From Chitinophaga niabensis (GTDB lineage: Bacteria; Bacteroidota; Bacteroidia; Chitinophagales; Chitinophagaceae), in assembly GCF_900129465.1 (NCBI RefSeq), contig NZ_FSRA01000002.1, forward strand, positions 1,364,001 through 1,428,000: DNA of 64,000 nt, written 5' to 3'. The notes beneath the pieces are model-generated. The model made no database searches, was not told where the DNA came from, and was given only the letters and a program-made list of their open reading frames with translations. The position numbers were made by a program, and so were the translations under genes. Shown one piece after another: positions 1-8,530 of the stretch. Positions within the stretch are counted from its first letter, which is position 1. Each line of letters starts with the position of its first letter.

Positions 1-722
1 GGAGAGGCGAGGAAAGCAACGGCGGCACCAAATTCTGCCGGATCGCCGAAACGCTGCATGGGAATTTCTGCTTTCCATTCATCCGCGATGGTTTGTACGG
101 GAACACCCCTGGATTCGGCGGTTGCTTTAAAAAGACTTTTCAGGCGGTCTGTTGTCATGGCGCCGGGCAGTACATTATTGACGGTAATGCCAAAGGGGGC
201 CAGTTCGCCGGCAAGGGTTTTGGCCCAATTGGCCACTGCGGCCCTGATAGTATTAGAAACGCCCAGGTTTTTAATGGGTGCTTTTACAGAAGTAGAGATG
301 ATCTGGATGATCCTTCCATATCCGCTGGCTTTCATGCCGGGCACTACAGCCTGGGCAAGTACCTGGTTGCAGACCACGTGCATTTCAAAGGCTTTCATAA
401 AAGCGCCACCTTCCGCAGCAAGGATAGGTCCTCCGGAAGGGCCGCCACTGTTATTAACGAGGATGTTTACGATCTGCGCATCCGTGATAGCCTGGATGGT
501 GGCCTGTACATTTTCCGGGTTGGAGAAGTCCACCACATAGTAATTGTGCTGCTGGCCCTGGCTTACATCTAAAGATGCTACGGCAGCTGTGAGGGAGGTT
601 TCGTTTCGCGCGAGGAGGATGCAGGAGGCTCCAAGCAAGGCTAATTCCTTTGCTGATGCGAGTCCCAGGCCCTGAGAGCCGCCACTGACCACTGCAATTT
701 TTCCGGCTAACGAAAGTTTCAT
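1..722 (-). CDS. SDR-family oxidoreductase, 3' end outside window
   Basis: Reading from the ATG at 722 toward base 1 gives about 240 residues of a short-chain dehydrogenase/reductase; the C-terminus is cut off by the window edge. The Rossmann glycine motif GGSQGLG lies at about residues 14-20 and NNSGG replaces the usual NNAG. The catalytic YxxxK is missing: the aligned stretch NLGVSNTIRAAV has Ser and Arg in the Tyr and Lys positions. This resembles the atypical FabG-like subgroup of the family that lacks the full catalytic tetrad, so ordinary ketoacyl reductase activity is doubtful. The substrate is unknown. It is transcribed away from the DUF4290 gene. Confidence 0.85.
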   Translation of the reverse strand, partial: MKLSLAGKIAVVSGGSQGLGLASAKELALLGASCILLARNETSLTAAVASLDVSQGQQHNYYVVDFSNPENVQATIQAITDAQIVNILVNNSGGPSGGPILAAEGGAFMKAFEMHVVCNQVLAQAVVPGMKASGYGRIIQIISTSVKAPIKNLGVSNTIRAAVANWAKTLAGELAPFGITVNNVLPGAMTTDRLKSLFKATAESRGVPVQTIADEWKAEIPMQRFGDPAEFGAAVAFLAS

Positions 723-867
723 AGGGTAAAGGTAAGCAATCACCCGCTGACAGACGTTTTGTAAATATTTTTCATTAGGTTTGCAATAAGCTTGAAGCAC
801 ACACGGGCCTTCCGCACCGGAACGGCTGGTAATCAAACACTTTACGGATCTTATTTAAACTACAGCA

Positions 868-1605
868 ATGGAATATAATACCGCACGTAACCATCTGATC
901 ATGCGCGAGTATGGAAGGAATATCCAGCGGATGATCGAATACATACTCACTATCCCCGACCGGGAAGTTCGCCAGCAGCAAGTGTCTGCTGTGATAGAAC
1001 TGATGGGAACGCTGCAACCCCACTTACGCAACGTGGAAGATTTCAGGCATAAGCTCTGGGATCATCTTTTCCTCGTTTCCGATTTTAAACTGGATGTTGA
1101 CTCCCCCTACCCGATCCCTACCAGGGAAACTTTGCACCGTAAGCCGGACAGGTTGCCTTATCCCAAAAAGTATCCACGTAACCGCCACTTCGGCAAAAAC
1201 CTGGAACTGGTGATGGATAAAGCATTGAAGACAACAGATCCTGAAATGAAAGAAGGATTTACGCAGGTGATCGGCAATTACATGAAACTGGCTTACAGCA
1301 ACTGGCACAAAGAAAGTGTGCATGACGATGCGATCAAGTCCGAACTCAGCAATATCACCGGTGGTGTATTACAATATCATCCCGGCGGAGCTGCTCCAAG
1401 CTCCAGCAGCAGCAACCTTGCAGGTGGCGGCGCCAATTACAATACACAGGCAGGAGAATACCGTGCCAGTGGTGGTTCCGGCAGCAGCAAACGCAAACAA
1501 TTCCAGCAGAATAAGTTCAAAAGGAATGATGGCGGCGGTAACTCTGGCGGCGGAGGCGGAAAAAGTAACAAGCATAACAAATACAACAAAAACAGGAACA
1601 AGTGA
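868..1605 (+). CDS. DUF4290 domain-containing protein
   Basis: This 245-residue protein belongs to a Bacteroidota-specific family of unknown function (DUF4290), recognised from the N-terminal block beginning MEYNTARNHLIMREYGRNIQ. Residues 1-170 look like a folded, mostly helical domain. The last 75 residues are low-complexity, rich in Gly, Ser, Asn and Lys, and end in a basic NKHNKYNKNRNK-type tail that could contact nucleic acid (inference). Its stop codon overlaps the GTG start of murA in a GTGA arrangement, so the two are probably translationally coupled. A weak TAnnTTTG match at 776-783 may be its promoter. No signal peptide is visible. Confidence 0.85.
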   Translation: MEYNTARNHLIMREYGRNIQRMIEYILTIPDREVRQQQVSAVIELMGTLQPHLRNVEDFRHKLWDHLFLVSDFKLDVDSPYPIPTRETLHRKPDRLPYPKKYPRNRHFGKNLELVMDKALKTTDPEMKEGFTQVIGNYMKLAYSNWHKESVHDDAIKSELSNITGGVLQYHPGGAAPSSSSSNLAGGGANYNTQAGEYRASGGSGSSKRKQFQQNKFKRNDGGGNSGGGGGKSNKHNKYNKNRNK

Positions 1606-2912
1606 GTAGCGTGTTCGAAGTACGAGGCGGAAACCGTCTGAAAGGAGATATTATACCGCAGGGAGCAAAGAACGAGGCATTACAGATCATCAGCGCGGTA
1701 TTGTTAACAGCTGAAAAAGTAACCATCAACAACATTCCGGACATCCTGGATGTAAACTTACTGATAGAACTTTTAGGAGATATCGGGGTAAAGGTAAACC
1801 GCATTACCCGTGCCAGTTGCGAATTCCAGGCAGATGATATTGATTTTGATTACCTGGAAAGCGCAGAATTCAAAAAGAAATCCGGCCGCTTACGTGGGTC
1901 TGTGATGATGGCGGGCCCTTTGCTGGCAAGGTTCGGCAAAGCTTACATTCCAAAGCCGGGAGGTGATAAGATCGGCCGACGCAGGCTGGACACACATGTG
2001 ATCGGCTTCGAAAAACTCGGCGCGAAATTCCACTACGATACGGACGATAACTACTTCCGCCTGGAAACATCCGGCGGATTGAAAGGTACTTATATGCTGC
2101 TGGATGAGCCTTCTGTTACAGGAACGGCCAACATTGTAATGGCAGCTGTACTGGCACATGGCACCACCACTATTTACAACGCAGCATGCGAACCTTACCT
2201 GCAGCAACTGAGCAAAATGCTGAACAGCATGGGAGCAAAGATCAGCGGTGTTGGTTCCAACATGCTGGTGATAGAAGGTGTAACAGTACTGAAAGGATGC
2301 ACACATGCGATGCTGCCTGATATGATCGAGATCGGCTCGTTCATTGGGCTTGCAGCCATGACGCAAAGTGAGATAACGATCAAAAATGCGGGGGTGCAGC
2401 ACTTGGGGATCATCCCTGAAAAGTTCCGCCTGCTGGGCATCCAGATGGATATCAAAGGAGATGATATTTATATTCCGCAACAGGATAGCTACGAAATTCA
2501 AACTTTTATAGACGGTTCTATTTTAACCATCTCAGATCATCCATGGCCTGGTTTTACACCGGACCTGCTGAGCATTGTGCTGGTAGTTGCCACACAGGCA
2601 AAGGGTAGTGTGATGATCCACCAGAAGATGTTTGAGAGCCGTTTGTTCTTTGTAGACAAACTCATTGACATGGGCGCGCAGATCATTCTCTGTGATCCGC
2701 ATCGTGCAGCAGTGATAGGTTTGGGCCGCCAGCATAAACTGAGAGGCATTACAATGAGCAGCCCGGATATACGTGCAGGCGTTGCTTTGCTGATTGCAGC
2801 ATTGAGTGCGGAAGGCAAAAGCACGATCCATAATATAGATCAGATAGATCGCGGATACCAGTATATTGACGAACGTCTGCGTAATTTGGGAGCCGATATC
2901 AAGCGCGTGTAA
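1602..2912 (+). CDS. murA: UDP-N-acetylglucosamine 1-carboxyvinyltransferase (MurA)
   Basis: MurA transfers enolpyruvate from PEP to UDP-GlcNAc, the first committed step of peptidoglycan synthesis in the cytoplasm. The 436 residues match the family length, with the substrate-binding GAKNEAL near residues 21-27 and the active-site loop PKPGGDKIGRRRLDTH. The catalytic Cys of the E. coli enzyme (GGC) is Asp122 here (codon 1965-1967). A Cys-to-Asp change at this site is known to make MurA insensitive to fosfomycin. The start is a GTG overlapping the upstream stop; a second in-frame GTG at 1611 is possible. gmk follows after 3 bp, suggesting an operon. Confidence 0.95.
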   Translation: MSSVFEVRGGNRLKGDIIPQGAKNEALQIISAVLLTAEKVTINNIPDILDVNLLIELLGDIGVKVNRITRASCEFQADDIDFDYLESAEFKKKSGRLRGSVMMAGPLLARFGKAYIPKPGGDKIGRRRLDTHVIGFEKLGAKFHYDTDDNYFRLETSGGLKGTYMLLDEPSVTGTANIVMAAVLAHGTTTIYNAACEPYLQQLSKMLNSMGAKISGVGSNMLVIEGVTVLKGCTHAMLPDMIEIGSFIGLAAMTQSEITIKNAGVQHLGIIPEKFRLLGIQMDIKGDDIYIPQQDSYEIQTFIDGSILTISDHPWPGFTPDLLSIVLVVATQAKGSVMIHQKMFESRLFFVDKLIDMGAQIILCDPHRAAVIGLGRQHKLRGITMSSPDIRAGVALLIAALSAEGKSTIHNIDQIDRGYQYIDERLRNLGADIKRV

Positions 2913-2915
2913 ATC

Positions 2916-3485
2916 ATGGGATCACACAAAATCATCATTGTTACGGCACCTTCCGGAGCCGGTAAAACAACTATTGTGAAAAAGCTGCTCAGTGAAATGC
3001 CGGAGCTGGCTTTTTCCATTTCTGCTGCTACCCGCGCGCCGCGTGGAGATGAAACCCATGGAAAGGACTATTACTTTTTAACGCAGGAAGATTTTCATCA
3101 GCGTATCGCCGAACATGCTTTTGCGGAATATGAAATGGTATATGCCGGGAAGTATTATGGTACACTGAAAAGTGAACTGGAAAGGATCTGGGCAGATGGA
3201 AAATATCCCCTGGTGGATATAGATGTGAAAGGCGCGCTTTCCATCCAGGAGAAATACCAGGGTACTGCCCTTACGATATTTATTCAACCCCCTTCCCTGG
3301 ATGCACTGCGTGTTCGCCTCAGTGAAAGAGGAACGGAAACCCAGGCTTCTTTGGAAGAACGTCTCGGAAAAGCCCGGTACGAATTATCCTTTGCGCATCA
3401 ATTTGACCACATTGTGGTCAATGAACACCTGGACAAGGCGTACGGGGAGGTAAAAGTGCTGGTAGAGAACTTTTTGGCTGATTAA
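2916..3485 (+). CDS. gmk: guanylate kinase
   Basis: This cytoplasmic enzyme phosphorylates GMP to GDP using ATP in purine nucleotide synthesis. The 189 residues carry the P-loop APSGAGKT (11-18), the GMP-binding segment TRAPRGDETHGKDYYF (39-54), the EYEMVYAGKYYGT region (71-83) and DIDVKGA (101-107). All catalytic features of the family are present and the length is typical. The ATG lies 3 bp after the murA stop, so it is probably cotranscribed with DUF4290-murA. Confidence 0.96.
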   Translation: MGSHKIIIVTAPSGAGKTTIVKKLLSEMPELAFSISAATRAPRGDETHGKDYYFLTQEDFHQRIAEHAFAEYEMVYAGKYYGTLKSELERIWADGKYPLVDIDVKGALSIQEKYQGTALTIFIQPPSLDALRVRLSERGTETQASLEERLGKARYELSFAHQFDHIVVNEHLDKAYGEVKVLVENFLAD

Positions 3486-3505
3486 CCCGTTATAAAAAGG
3501 TGATG

Positions 3506-3535
3506 TTGCACGGCTCACCTAATTTCATATCTTTG
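3506..3535 (+). promoter_or_regulatory. Bacteroidota-type promoter of the CorC gene
   Basis: TTG at 3506-3508 and TATCTTTG at 3528-3535 are separated by exactly 19 bp, matching the primary sigma factor consensus of Bacteroidota (TTG, 17-23 bp, TAnnTTTG). The -7 element ends only 5 bp before the ATG at 3541, so the transcript should start at or next to the start codon. Confidence 0.75.
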
Positions 3536-3540
3536 TTTAG

Positions 3541-4812
3541 ATGGATATTTATACGATTGCTTTACTGGTTTTAGTGATCCTCGTTGCCGGGTTTTTCGCC
3601 GGCATGGAAACAGCTTTTGCCAATGTGAACAGGCTGAGTATAGAACTCAAGCGGAAACAGGGCCGTTCTACCGGGAAGATCCTTTCCGGGTTTAATGAAC
3701 ATCCTGCACGTATCCTGGCTTCGAGCCTCATTGGACTGACCATTGCTGTTGTTGTTTACAGCATGCTGGTAGCTGGTTGGCTTGATTCTTTATGGGCTAT
3801 GGCGTACACGAAAATGGAAATGGCCAGTTATGTGCCGTTTATGCTGTTCGTAGAAATCGTGGTGGCTACGCTGCTGATACTCTTTTTCGGCTTTTTTATA
3901 CCCCGCAGCATCTTCCGCTCCAGGCCGGAAGCTTTACTGGGCTTTTTTGCCCATCCTATTTCCGTATTTTCCAAACCGCTGTATATAATTGGTAACATGC
4001 TGGAGTCCATTTCCGAATGGATCCTGAAATACCTTTTCAATGTGCGGATCACGGAAGGCAAGAGTTCTTTTGCGCGGGTGGACGTGGAGTATTTTATCCG
4101 CCAGAGCCAGCAGCATACAGGAGGAGATAACCAGGAGCTGAATACGGAGCTTTTTGAGAATGCCCTGAGCCTTGTGCATGTAAAGATCCGCGGTTGCCTG
4201 ATCCCCCGCAAAGAGATAGAGGCGCTGGACATCAGCAGCACCATAGAACAGGCCAGGCGCAAGTTTATGGACACCAAATTGTCCAAAGTGATCATCTACG
4301 AAAATAATATTGACAATATTCTCGGATATGTGCACCAGCTGGATATGTTTAAAAATCCTAAGGATATCCGTTCTGTGATCCACCCGATCCTGGCGGTGCC
4401 TGAAACCATGAGTGCAATTGACCTGCTTGGTAAGTTTAATAAAGAGCGCCGCAGCATTGCCTGGGTGGTAGATGAATTTGGAGGAACAGCAGGTATTGTT
4501 ACGATAGAAGACGTGCTGGAAGAGATCTTCGGCGATATCAAGGATGAACATGATGTGGAAGAATTCGTGGAAAAACAGATCGCGGAAAAGGAATACATCT
4601 TTTCAGGAAGGTTGGAACTGGATTACCTCAATGAGCAGTATGGCTTTGAGTTTCCTGAGGATGAAAGCGAAACGTTATCTGGTTATATCATCTCTCATTA
4701 CGAAACTATTCCCCGGCTGAAAGAACGCATCATCATTGATGATTATGAGTTCGACATCCTCAATGTTACGGATACGCGGATTGAAATGGTGAAGATGAAA
4801 ATCCTCAATTAG
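3541..4812 (+). CDS. CorC/HlyC-type CNNM membrane protein with CBS pair
   Basis: This 423-residue inner-membrane protein has an N-terminal DUF21/CNNM membrane domain with hydrophobic segments near residues 5-25, 61-82 and 97-120, then a CBS pair (about 205-335) ending in DEFGGTAGIVTIEDVLEEIF, and a C-terminal CorC/HlyC domain. Relatives are implicated in Mg2+ or Co2+ transport or resistance. GldE of gliding bacteria is a member of the same family, but the gldD/ssb context of GldE is absent here, so I do not use that name. The promoter sits directly before the ATG, so the mRNA may be leaderless. The gene appears to be transcribed alone. Confidence 0.9.
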   Translation: MDIYTIALLVLVILVAGFFAGMETAFANVNRLSIELKRKQGRSTGKILSGFNEHPARILASSLIGLTIAVVVYSMLVAGWLDSLWAMAYTKMEMASYVPFMLFVEIVVATLLILFFGFFIPRSIFRSRPEALLGFFAHPISVFSKPLYIIGNMLESISEWILKYLFNVRITEGKSSFARVDVEYFIRQSQQHTGGDNQELNTELFENALSLVHVKIRGCLIPRKEIEALDISSTIEQARRKFMDTKLSKVIIYENNIDNILGYVHQLDMFKNPKDIRSVIHPILAVPETMSAIDLLGKFNKERRSIAWVVDEFGGTAGIVTIEDVLEEIFGDIKDEHDVEEFVEKQIAEKEYIFSGRLELDYLNEQYGFEFPEDESETLSGYIISHYETIPRLKERIIIDDYEFDILNVTDTRIEMVKMKILN

Positions 4813-5106
4813 GCCATTCCGGCGCGAAAATTGCTATACATTTAAAGGTCAGGGTGCCTATATCCCCCAAAAGGGTGGAAAAGCGGCCAAAAACGTGAAA
4901 ATACGGTGTTATTCCTTTAGCAGTTGGAAAACAACTCTTTAAAAATATACCGGGCGAAGAATTGCTTTTTAGTGTAATATATCGAGTGCTAAATCGTTTT
5001 TTATAAGAGTAGTACTAAATTGACACGAATTGAATTCTTTTACTACCTGATACGTAACACAATAATTTGATTTTTGTTAAAAGGTTGTAAAAAACTTTGT
5101 TGTAAC

Positions 5107-5137
5107 ATTGATAATACGATATTTCTTTCTATTTTTG
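5107..5137 (+). promoter_or_regulatory. promoter of candidate small RNA
   Basis: ATTG at 5107-5110, a 19-bp spacer and TATTTTTG at 5130-5137 match the TTG-N19-TAnnTTTG promoter pattern exactly. Transcription would start near 5142. The next protein gene begins nearly 300 bp further on, beyond a terminator, so this promoter probably serves a separate short transcript. Confidence 0.65.
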
Positions 5138-5142
5138 TTTTA

Positions 5143-5316
5143 GAAATTTAAAAGCTCTGTATCGGTTATAACTTATATCTAATAGCTTGCCATTATGGAT
5201 GAAGTTATTACTTAAGCAGTAGCGAAAAAGACATTCTCGAATTCAACTTTTTTGGGGTTAACAAACAATGGATGAAAGGCCGGCTCTTGATTCTTCTCGG
5301 GCTGGCTCTTTTTTTT
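5143..5316 (+). ncRNA. candidate small RNA of about 175 nt
   Basis: The unit is defined by a consensus promoter ending at 5137 and an intrinsic terminator ending at 5316. Only trivial ORFs lie inside. An internal helix is possible between ATAACTT near 5168 and AAGTTAT near 5203. Size and isolation would fit a housekeeping RNA such as 6S RNA or a regulatory sRNA, but I cannot identify the family by eye. The transcript ends are inferred from signals and not seen directly. Confidence 0.45.
5279..5316 (+). terminator. intrinsic terminator
   Basis: GCCGGCTC (5279-5286) pairs with GGGCTGGC (5299-5306), including two G-U pairs, and is followed by an uninterrupted run of eight T residues (5309-5316). 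Confidence 0.8.
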
Positions 5317-5400
5317 GTCCCAACTCTTTCTTCTTTCCTCCCTCATTATTTTCTTTTACCTTACAGCGTTTTTACTGAGTACTATTCACTTGGCACATGT

Positions 5401-5408
5401 TATATTTG
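5401..5408 (+). promoter_or_regulatory. -7 element of the tatC promoter
   Basis: TATATTTG is a perfect match to the Bacteroidota -7 consensus, 22 bp before the tatC ATG. No clear TTG is found 19 bp upstream, so the -33 element is weak. Confidence 0.55.
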
Positions 5409-5430
5409 TGCTCCTGATCCATAATAGTGT

Positions 5431-6276
5431 ATGTTAAAGAAGTTATTCTCGAGTAATGAGGACAAGGCAGAGATGTCGTTTTTTGATCACCTGGAAGAAT
5501 TGCGCTGGCACCTGGTACGTTCAGCCTTCGCTATCGTGATCGTCAGTATCCTCGGTTTTATTTTTACGGACTGGATCCTCACGAATGTGATCTTCGGGCC
5601 TACGCAACCTAACTTCCCCACTTACAGCTGGATGTGCAAACTGAGCCATGCTTTGAATATGGGAGATAAGTTGTGCCTTGTGCCGCCGGAAATTAAATTC
5701 CAGAACACGAAGATGGCGGGTCAGATCACACTGCAATTCAAACTTGCATTTATACTGGGATTGATAGGCGCATTCCCTTACATTATTTATGAGTTCTGGC
5801 GTTTTATCCGACCGGCTCTGAAAGATAATGAGGCCAAGGGTTCCAAAGGAATCATCTTCTGGATCTCCTTACAGTTCCTCCTGGGTATTGCGTTCAGTTA
5901 TTTCCTGATCGCACCTTTCATGATCAACTTCCTCGCCAGCTATACTGTTTCCTCTGTGATCAAAAATGACTTCTTCATTGATGATTACTTTGGATTGATG
6001 AGCCAGATCATCCTGGGTATGGGCTGCCTGTTCGAGATGCCCATCCTTGTATTCTTCCTCACTAAACTTGGATTGCTCACACCGGATTTCATGCGTACTT
6101 ACCGTCGTCATGCGATTGTGGTGATCCTTATACTGGCAGCGATCATTACGCCGCCGGATGTATTAGACCAATTGCTGGTTTTCGTACCTTTGTATCTGCT
6201 GTATGAGATAAGTATTTTAATTTCGGCAAGAGCTTACAAAGCGAAAGAGAAGAAAGAAGCGGAAGAGTGGTCTTAA
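5431..6276 (+). CDS. tatC: Sec-independent protein translocase TatC
   Basis: TatC is the receptor of the twin-arginine translocon, which exports folded proteins across the inner membrane. The 281 residues contain the conserved N-terminal FFDHLEELRWHLVRS and six hydrophobic segments at about 27-47, 107-127, 141-170, 187-215, 227-245 and 247-265. A hydrophilic loop (55-100) follows the first segment and is longer than in E. coli. No tatA lies beside it. At least one probable Tat substrate, the Gfo/Idh/MocA protein at 46200, is encoded in this window. rpiB follows after 25 bp. Confidence 0.95.
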   Translation: MLKKLFSSNEDKAEMSFFDHLEELRWHLVRSAFAIVIVSILGFIFTDWILTNVIFGPTQPNFPTYSWMCKLSHALNMGDKLCLVPPEIKFQNTKMAGQITLQFKLAFILGLIGAFPYIIYEFWRFIRPALKDNEAKGSKGIIFWISLQFLLGIAFSYFLIAPFMINFLASYTVSSVIKNDFFIDDYFGLMSQIILGMGCLFEMPILVFFLTKLGLLTPDFMRTYRRHAIVVILILAAIITPPDVLDQLLVFVPLYLLYEISILISARAYKAKEKKEAEEWS

Positions 6277-6301
6277 TTTATTTATCGATAAACTGAATGT
6301 T

Positions 6302-6757
6302 ATGGAACTAACTTTTAATCTTGCATTACCGGTGGCTATTGGAGGAGATCATGCGGGCTTTGCATATAAGGAAGAGGTGATCTCCTATCTTGAAGGGAAA
6401 GGTGTGCAGGTAAAAGATTTCGGCACAGACTCTCCCGATTCAGTGGATTATCCTGATTTTGCGCATCCGGTTGCAAGTGCAGTAGAAAGCGGCGCCTTTG
6501 CTTATGGCATCCTCATTTGCGGCAGCGCTAACGGGGTGGCCATTACAGCCAACAAACACCAGGGTATCCGCGCAGCCATCTGCTGGGGAGATGAACTGGC
6601 GCGCCTGGCCCGCAGTCATAATAACGCAAATATCCTCTGCATCCCTGCAAAGTTTGTAGATACCGCTACCGCAAAAGAAATGGTAGACATTTTCGGAGAA
6701 ACCGCTTTTGAAGGTGGCCGTCACGAAAACAGGGTGAATAAGATCGCCTGCGCATAA
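6302..6757 (+). CDS. rpiB: ribose 5-phosphate isomerase B
   Basis: RpiB interconverts ribose 5-phosphate and ribulose 5-phosphate in the pentose phosphate pathway. The 151 residues include the phosphate-binding GGDHAGFAYKEEV (14-26), the active-site Cys73 in CGSANGVAITANK, and the His/Asn segment around SHNNAN (105-110). The CGSANG sequence differs slightly from the CGTGIG of the E. coli enzyme but keeps the Cys. The gene lies 25 bp after tatC and is followed by an intrinsic terminator. Confidence 0.93.
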   Translation: MELTFNLALPVAIGGDHAGFAYKEEVISYLEGKGVQVKDFGTDSPDSVDYPDFAHPVASAVESGAFAYGILICGSANGVAITANKHQGIRAAICWGDELARLARSHNNANILCIPAKFVDTATAKEMVDIFGETAFEGGRHENRVNKIACA

Positions 6758-6783
6758 GCATAGTATAAAGATCCTCATATGAA

Positions 6784-6817
6784 AAGGGTAATAGTCACCA
6801 CTATTGCCCTTTTTTTT
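6784..6817 (+). terminator. intrinsic terminator of tatC-rpiB
   Basis: AAGGGTAATAG (6784-6794) pairs with CTATTGCCCTT (6801-6811) and is followed by a T run to 6817. Confidence 0.85.
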
Positions 6818-6897
6818 AGATGAGTGGTAAGGCCAACACCAACCACAAACCTTAATTTTAAAGGGCAAACCCCTTTTATGAAAATAAATCTCAATCG

Positions 6898-8439
6898 ATG
6901 AAGAAGTTTACATTCATAGCCTGCCTGTTAGCTTCCGGAACTGTCGCCTGCGCACAGATGGCCAAACCTCCGGTGAAACCGGTTGCTGCTACCCCTTTTG
7001 CAAAAGGGATCACGGCAGCTGATCTGAAAAAACACCTTTATATCGTTGCCGGCGACGATATGGAAGGCCGCGAAACAGGTAAGCCGGGTCAATACAAAGC
7101 AGCGAAATATATCAGCGAACAATTCAAACGTGTTGGCCTGCAACCCGCTGGAGTGGATGGTTCATGGGAGCAGCCTTTCAGTCTTTTCCAGGATACCCTG
7201 GTTACCGGAAAGATCGTAGCCAATGGCAGAACACTAGAGTTCGGCAAGGATTTTTACACCGGTCTGCGCGAGAATAAAAACCAGACCTTAGCCCAAACAG
7301 GGGTTGTGTTTGCAGGATACGGTATCAGTAACGAGCAGATGAATAGTTACGACGGTTTGGATGTTACGGATAAGATCGTGTTGCTGGCAGAAGGAGAACC
7401 GGTAGATGCAGATGGGAAACCATTGTTCCCGAAAGGGCAGCTGAAAGATAAGCTCCGTGCAGCAGGGGGCAAAGGAGCTAAAGCAGTGTTCATTGTTTCT
7501 TCCAATGTTTCACAGATCGGGCGTGCAGGTTCCCGCATTCGTAAAACTGGCCTTTATTTCAATGATGAAATAACTACGATGGAGTACATTCCCAACTCCT
7601 ATTTCATTTCCAGCGATATGGCTACCACGCTTCTCAGCACTCCTTATAAAGAGTTGCAGGAAAGTTTAAAGAAACCCAAACCTACTCCGGCCAGTGGCCA
7701 GATCACGGAACTGGTGTTTGAAAAGGAAGCCGTGGAAACCAAGTCGAGCAATGTACTGGGTATGCTGCCGGGTACAGATAAAAAAGATGAATACCTCTTC
7801 ATTACAGCACATTACGATCACATTGGTGTGATCAATGGTAAGATACATAACGGTGCGGATGATGATGGTTCCGGAACGGTATCTGTGATTGCCATGGCGG
7901 AGGCTTTCATGAAAGCTAAAAAAGCTGGCAAAGGGCCACGCCGTACCATCATTTTCATGACCGTGGCAGGAGAAGAAAAAGGATTGCTGGGCTCCCGTTA
8001 TTATACAGATCATCCCATCTATCCATTGGGCAATACTGTAGCCGATCTGAACATCGATATGATCGGCCGTATTGATCCGGAACATGCAAAGGATACAAAT
8101 TACGTGTACATTATCGGGGATGATAAACTGAGCTCAGACCTCCGCCCGATCAGTGAAAAAGCAAATCTGCAAACAGGCCTGAAACTGGACTACAAATACA
8201 ATGATCCCAATGATCCGAACCGTTTCTATTACCGTTCAGACCATTACATGTTTGCACAGAAAAAGATCCCGATCATTTTCTATTTCAACGGAGTGCATGC
8301 GGATTACCATGGCGCAGGGGATACGCCGGATAAGATCCATTACCCCATGCTGGCCAAACGAGCACAACTGGTGTTCTATACTGCCTGGGAAGTAGCCAAC
8401 CGTGCAGACCGGATCAAGGTAGACAGGAATGAAAAATAG
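6898..8439 (+). CDS. exported M28-family zinc metallopeptidase
   Basis: This 513-residue protein starts with a Sec signal peptide (MKKFTFIACLLASGTVACAQ) and carries a peptidase family M28 domain in its C-terminal half. The two-zinc site is visible: His305 in AHYDH, Asp321 to Asp323 in NGADDDGSGT, the Glu359-Glu360 pair in GEEKGLLGS, Asp387 in NLNIDMIGR and His471 in HADYHG. The family removes N-terminal amino acids or acts on related amides in the periplasm or outside the cell. Residues 130-230 probably form an inserted PA-like domain (inference). It stands alone between two terminators; the natural substrate is unknown. Confidence 0.92.
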   Translation: MKKFTFIACLLASGTVACAQMAKPPVKPVAATPFAKGITAADLKKHLYIVAGDDMEGRETGKPGQYKAAKYISEQFKRVGLQPAGVDGSWEQPFSLFQDTLVTGKIVANGRTLEFGKDFYTGLRENKNQTLAQTGVVFAGYGISNEQMNSYDGLDVTDKIVLLAEGEPVDADGKPLFPKGQLKDKLRAAGGKGAKAVFIVSSNVSQIGRAGSRIRKTGLYFNDEITTMEYIPNSYFISSDMATTLLSTPYKELQESLKKPKPTPASGQITELVFEKEAVETKSSNVLGMLPGTDKKDEYLFITAHYDHIGVINGKIHNGADDDGSGTVSVIAMAEAFMKAKKAGKGPRRTIIFMTVAGEEKGLLGSRYYTDHPIYPLGNTVADLNIDMIGRIDPEHAKDTNYVYIIGDDKLSSDLRPISEKANLQTGLKLDYKYNDPNDPNRFYYRSDHYMFAQKKIPIIFYFNGVHADYHGAGDTPDKIHYPMLAKRAQLVFYTAWEVANRADRIKVDRNEK

Positions 8440-8445
8440 TTTAAG

Positions 8446-8475
8446 AACGCCGCTTTAACAGCGGCGTTTTTTTTG
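8446..8475 (+). terminator. intrinsic terminator
   Basis: AACGCCGCT (8446-8454) and AGCGGCGTT (8460-8468) form a nine-pair stem with a short loop, followed by a T run. It terminates the M28 peptidase gene. Confidence 0.88.
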
Positions 8476-8530
8476 CCTGCTTTATGGAAAACAGCCGTAA
8501 ATTGAATCATCAGCAGGAAATCAATATCAT

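Larger units (their letters stand above)
4813..5430. other. 618-bp intergenic region with promoter-terminator unit
   Basis: No convincing protein gene is present. The first 290 bp are AT-rich without a clear signal. The rest contains a consensus promoter (5107-5137), about 175 bp without a credible ORF, and a strong intrinsic terminator (5279-5316), followed by a pyrimidine-rich stretch and the tatC promoter (5401-5408). The one short ORF starting at 5269 runs through the terminator and has a Ser/Phe-rich sequence typical of non-coding DNA. Confidence 0.7.

Noticed and set aside
3541..4812. Naming the CorC-type gene gldE
   Set aside because: The family is the same, but the neighbours of gldE (gldD, ssb, mutY) are missing, so the general name is safer.
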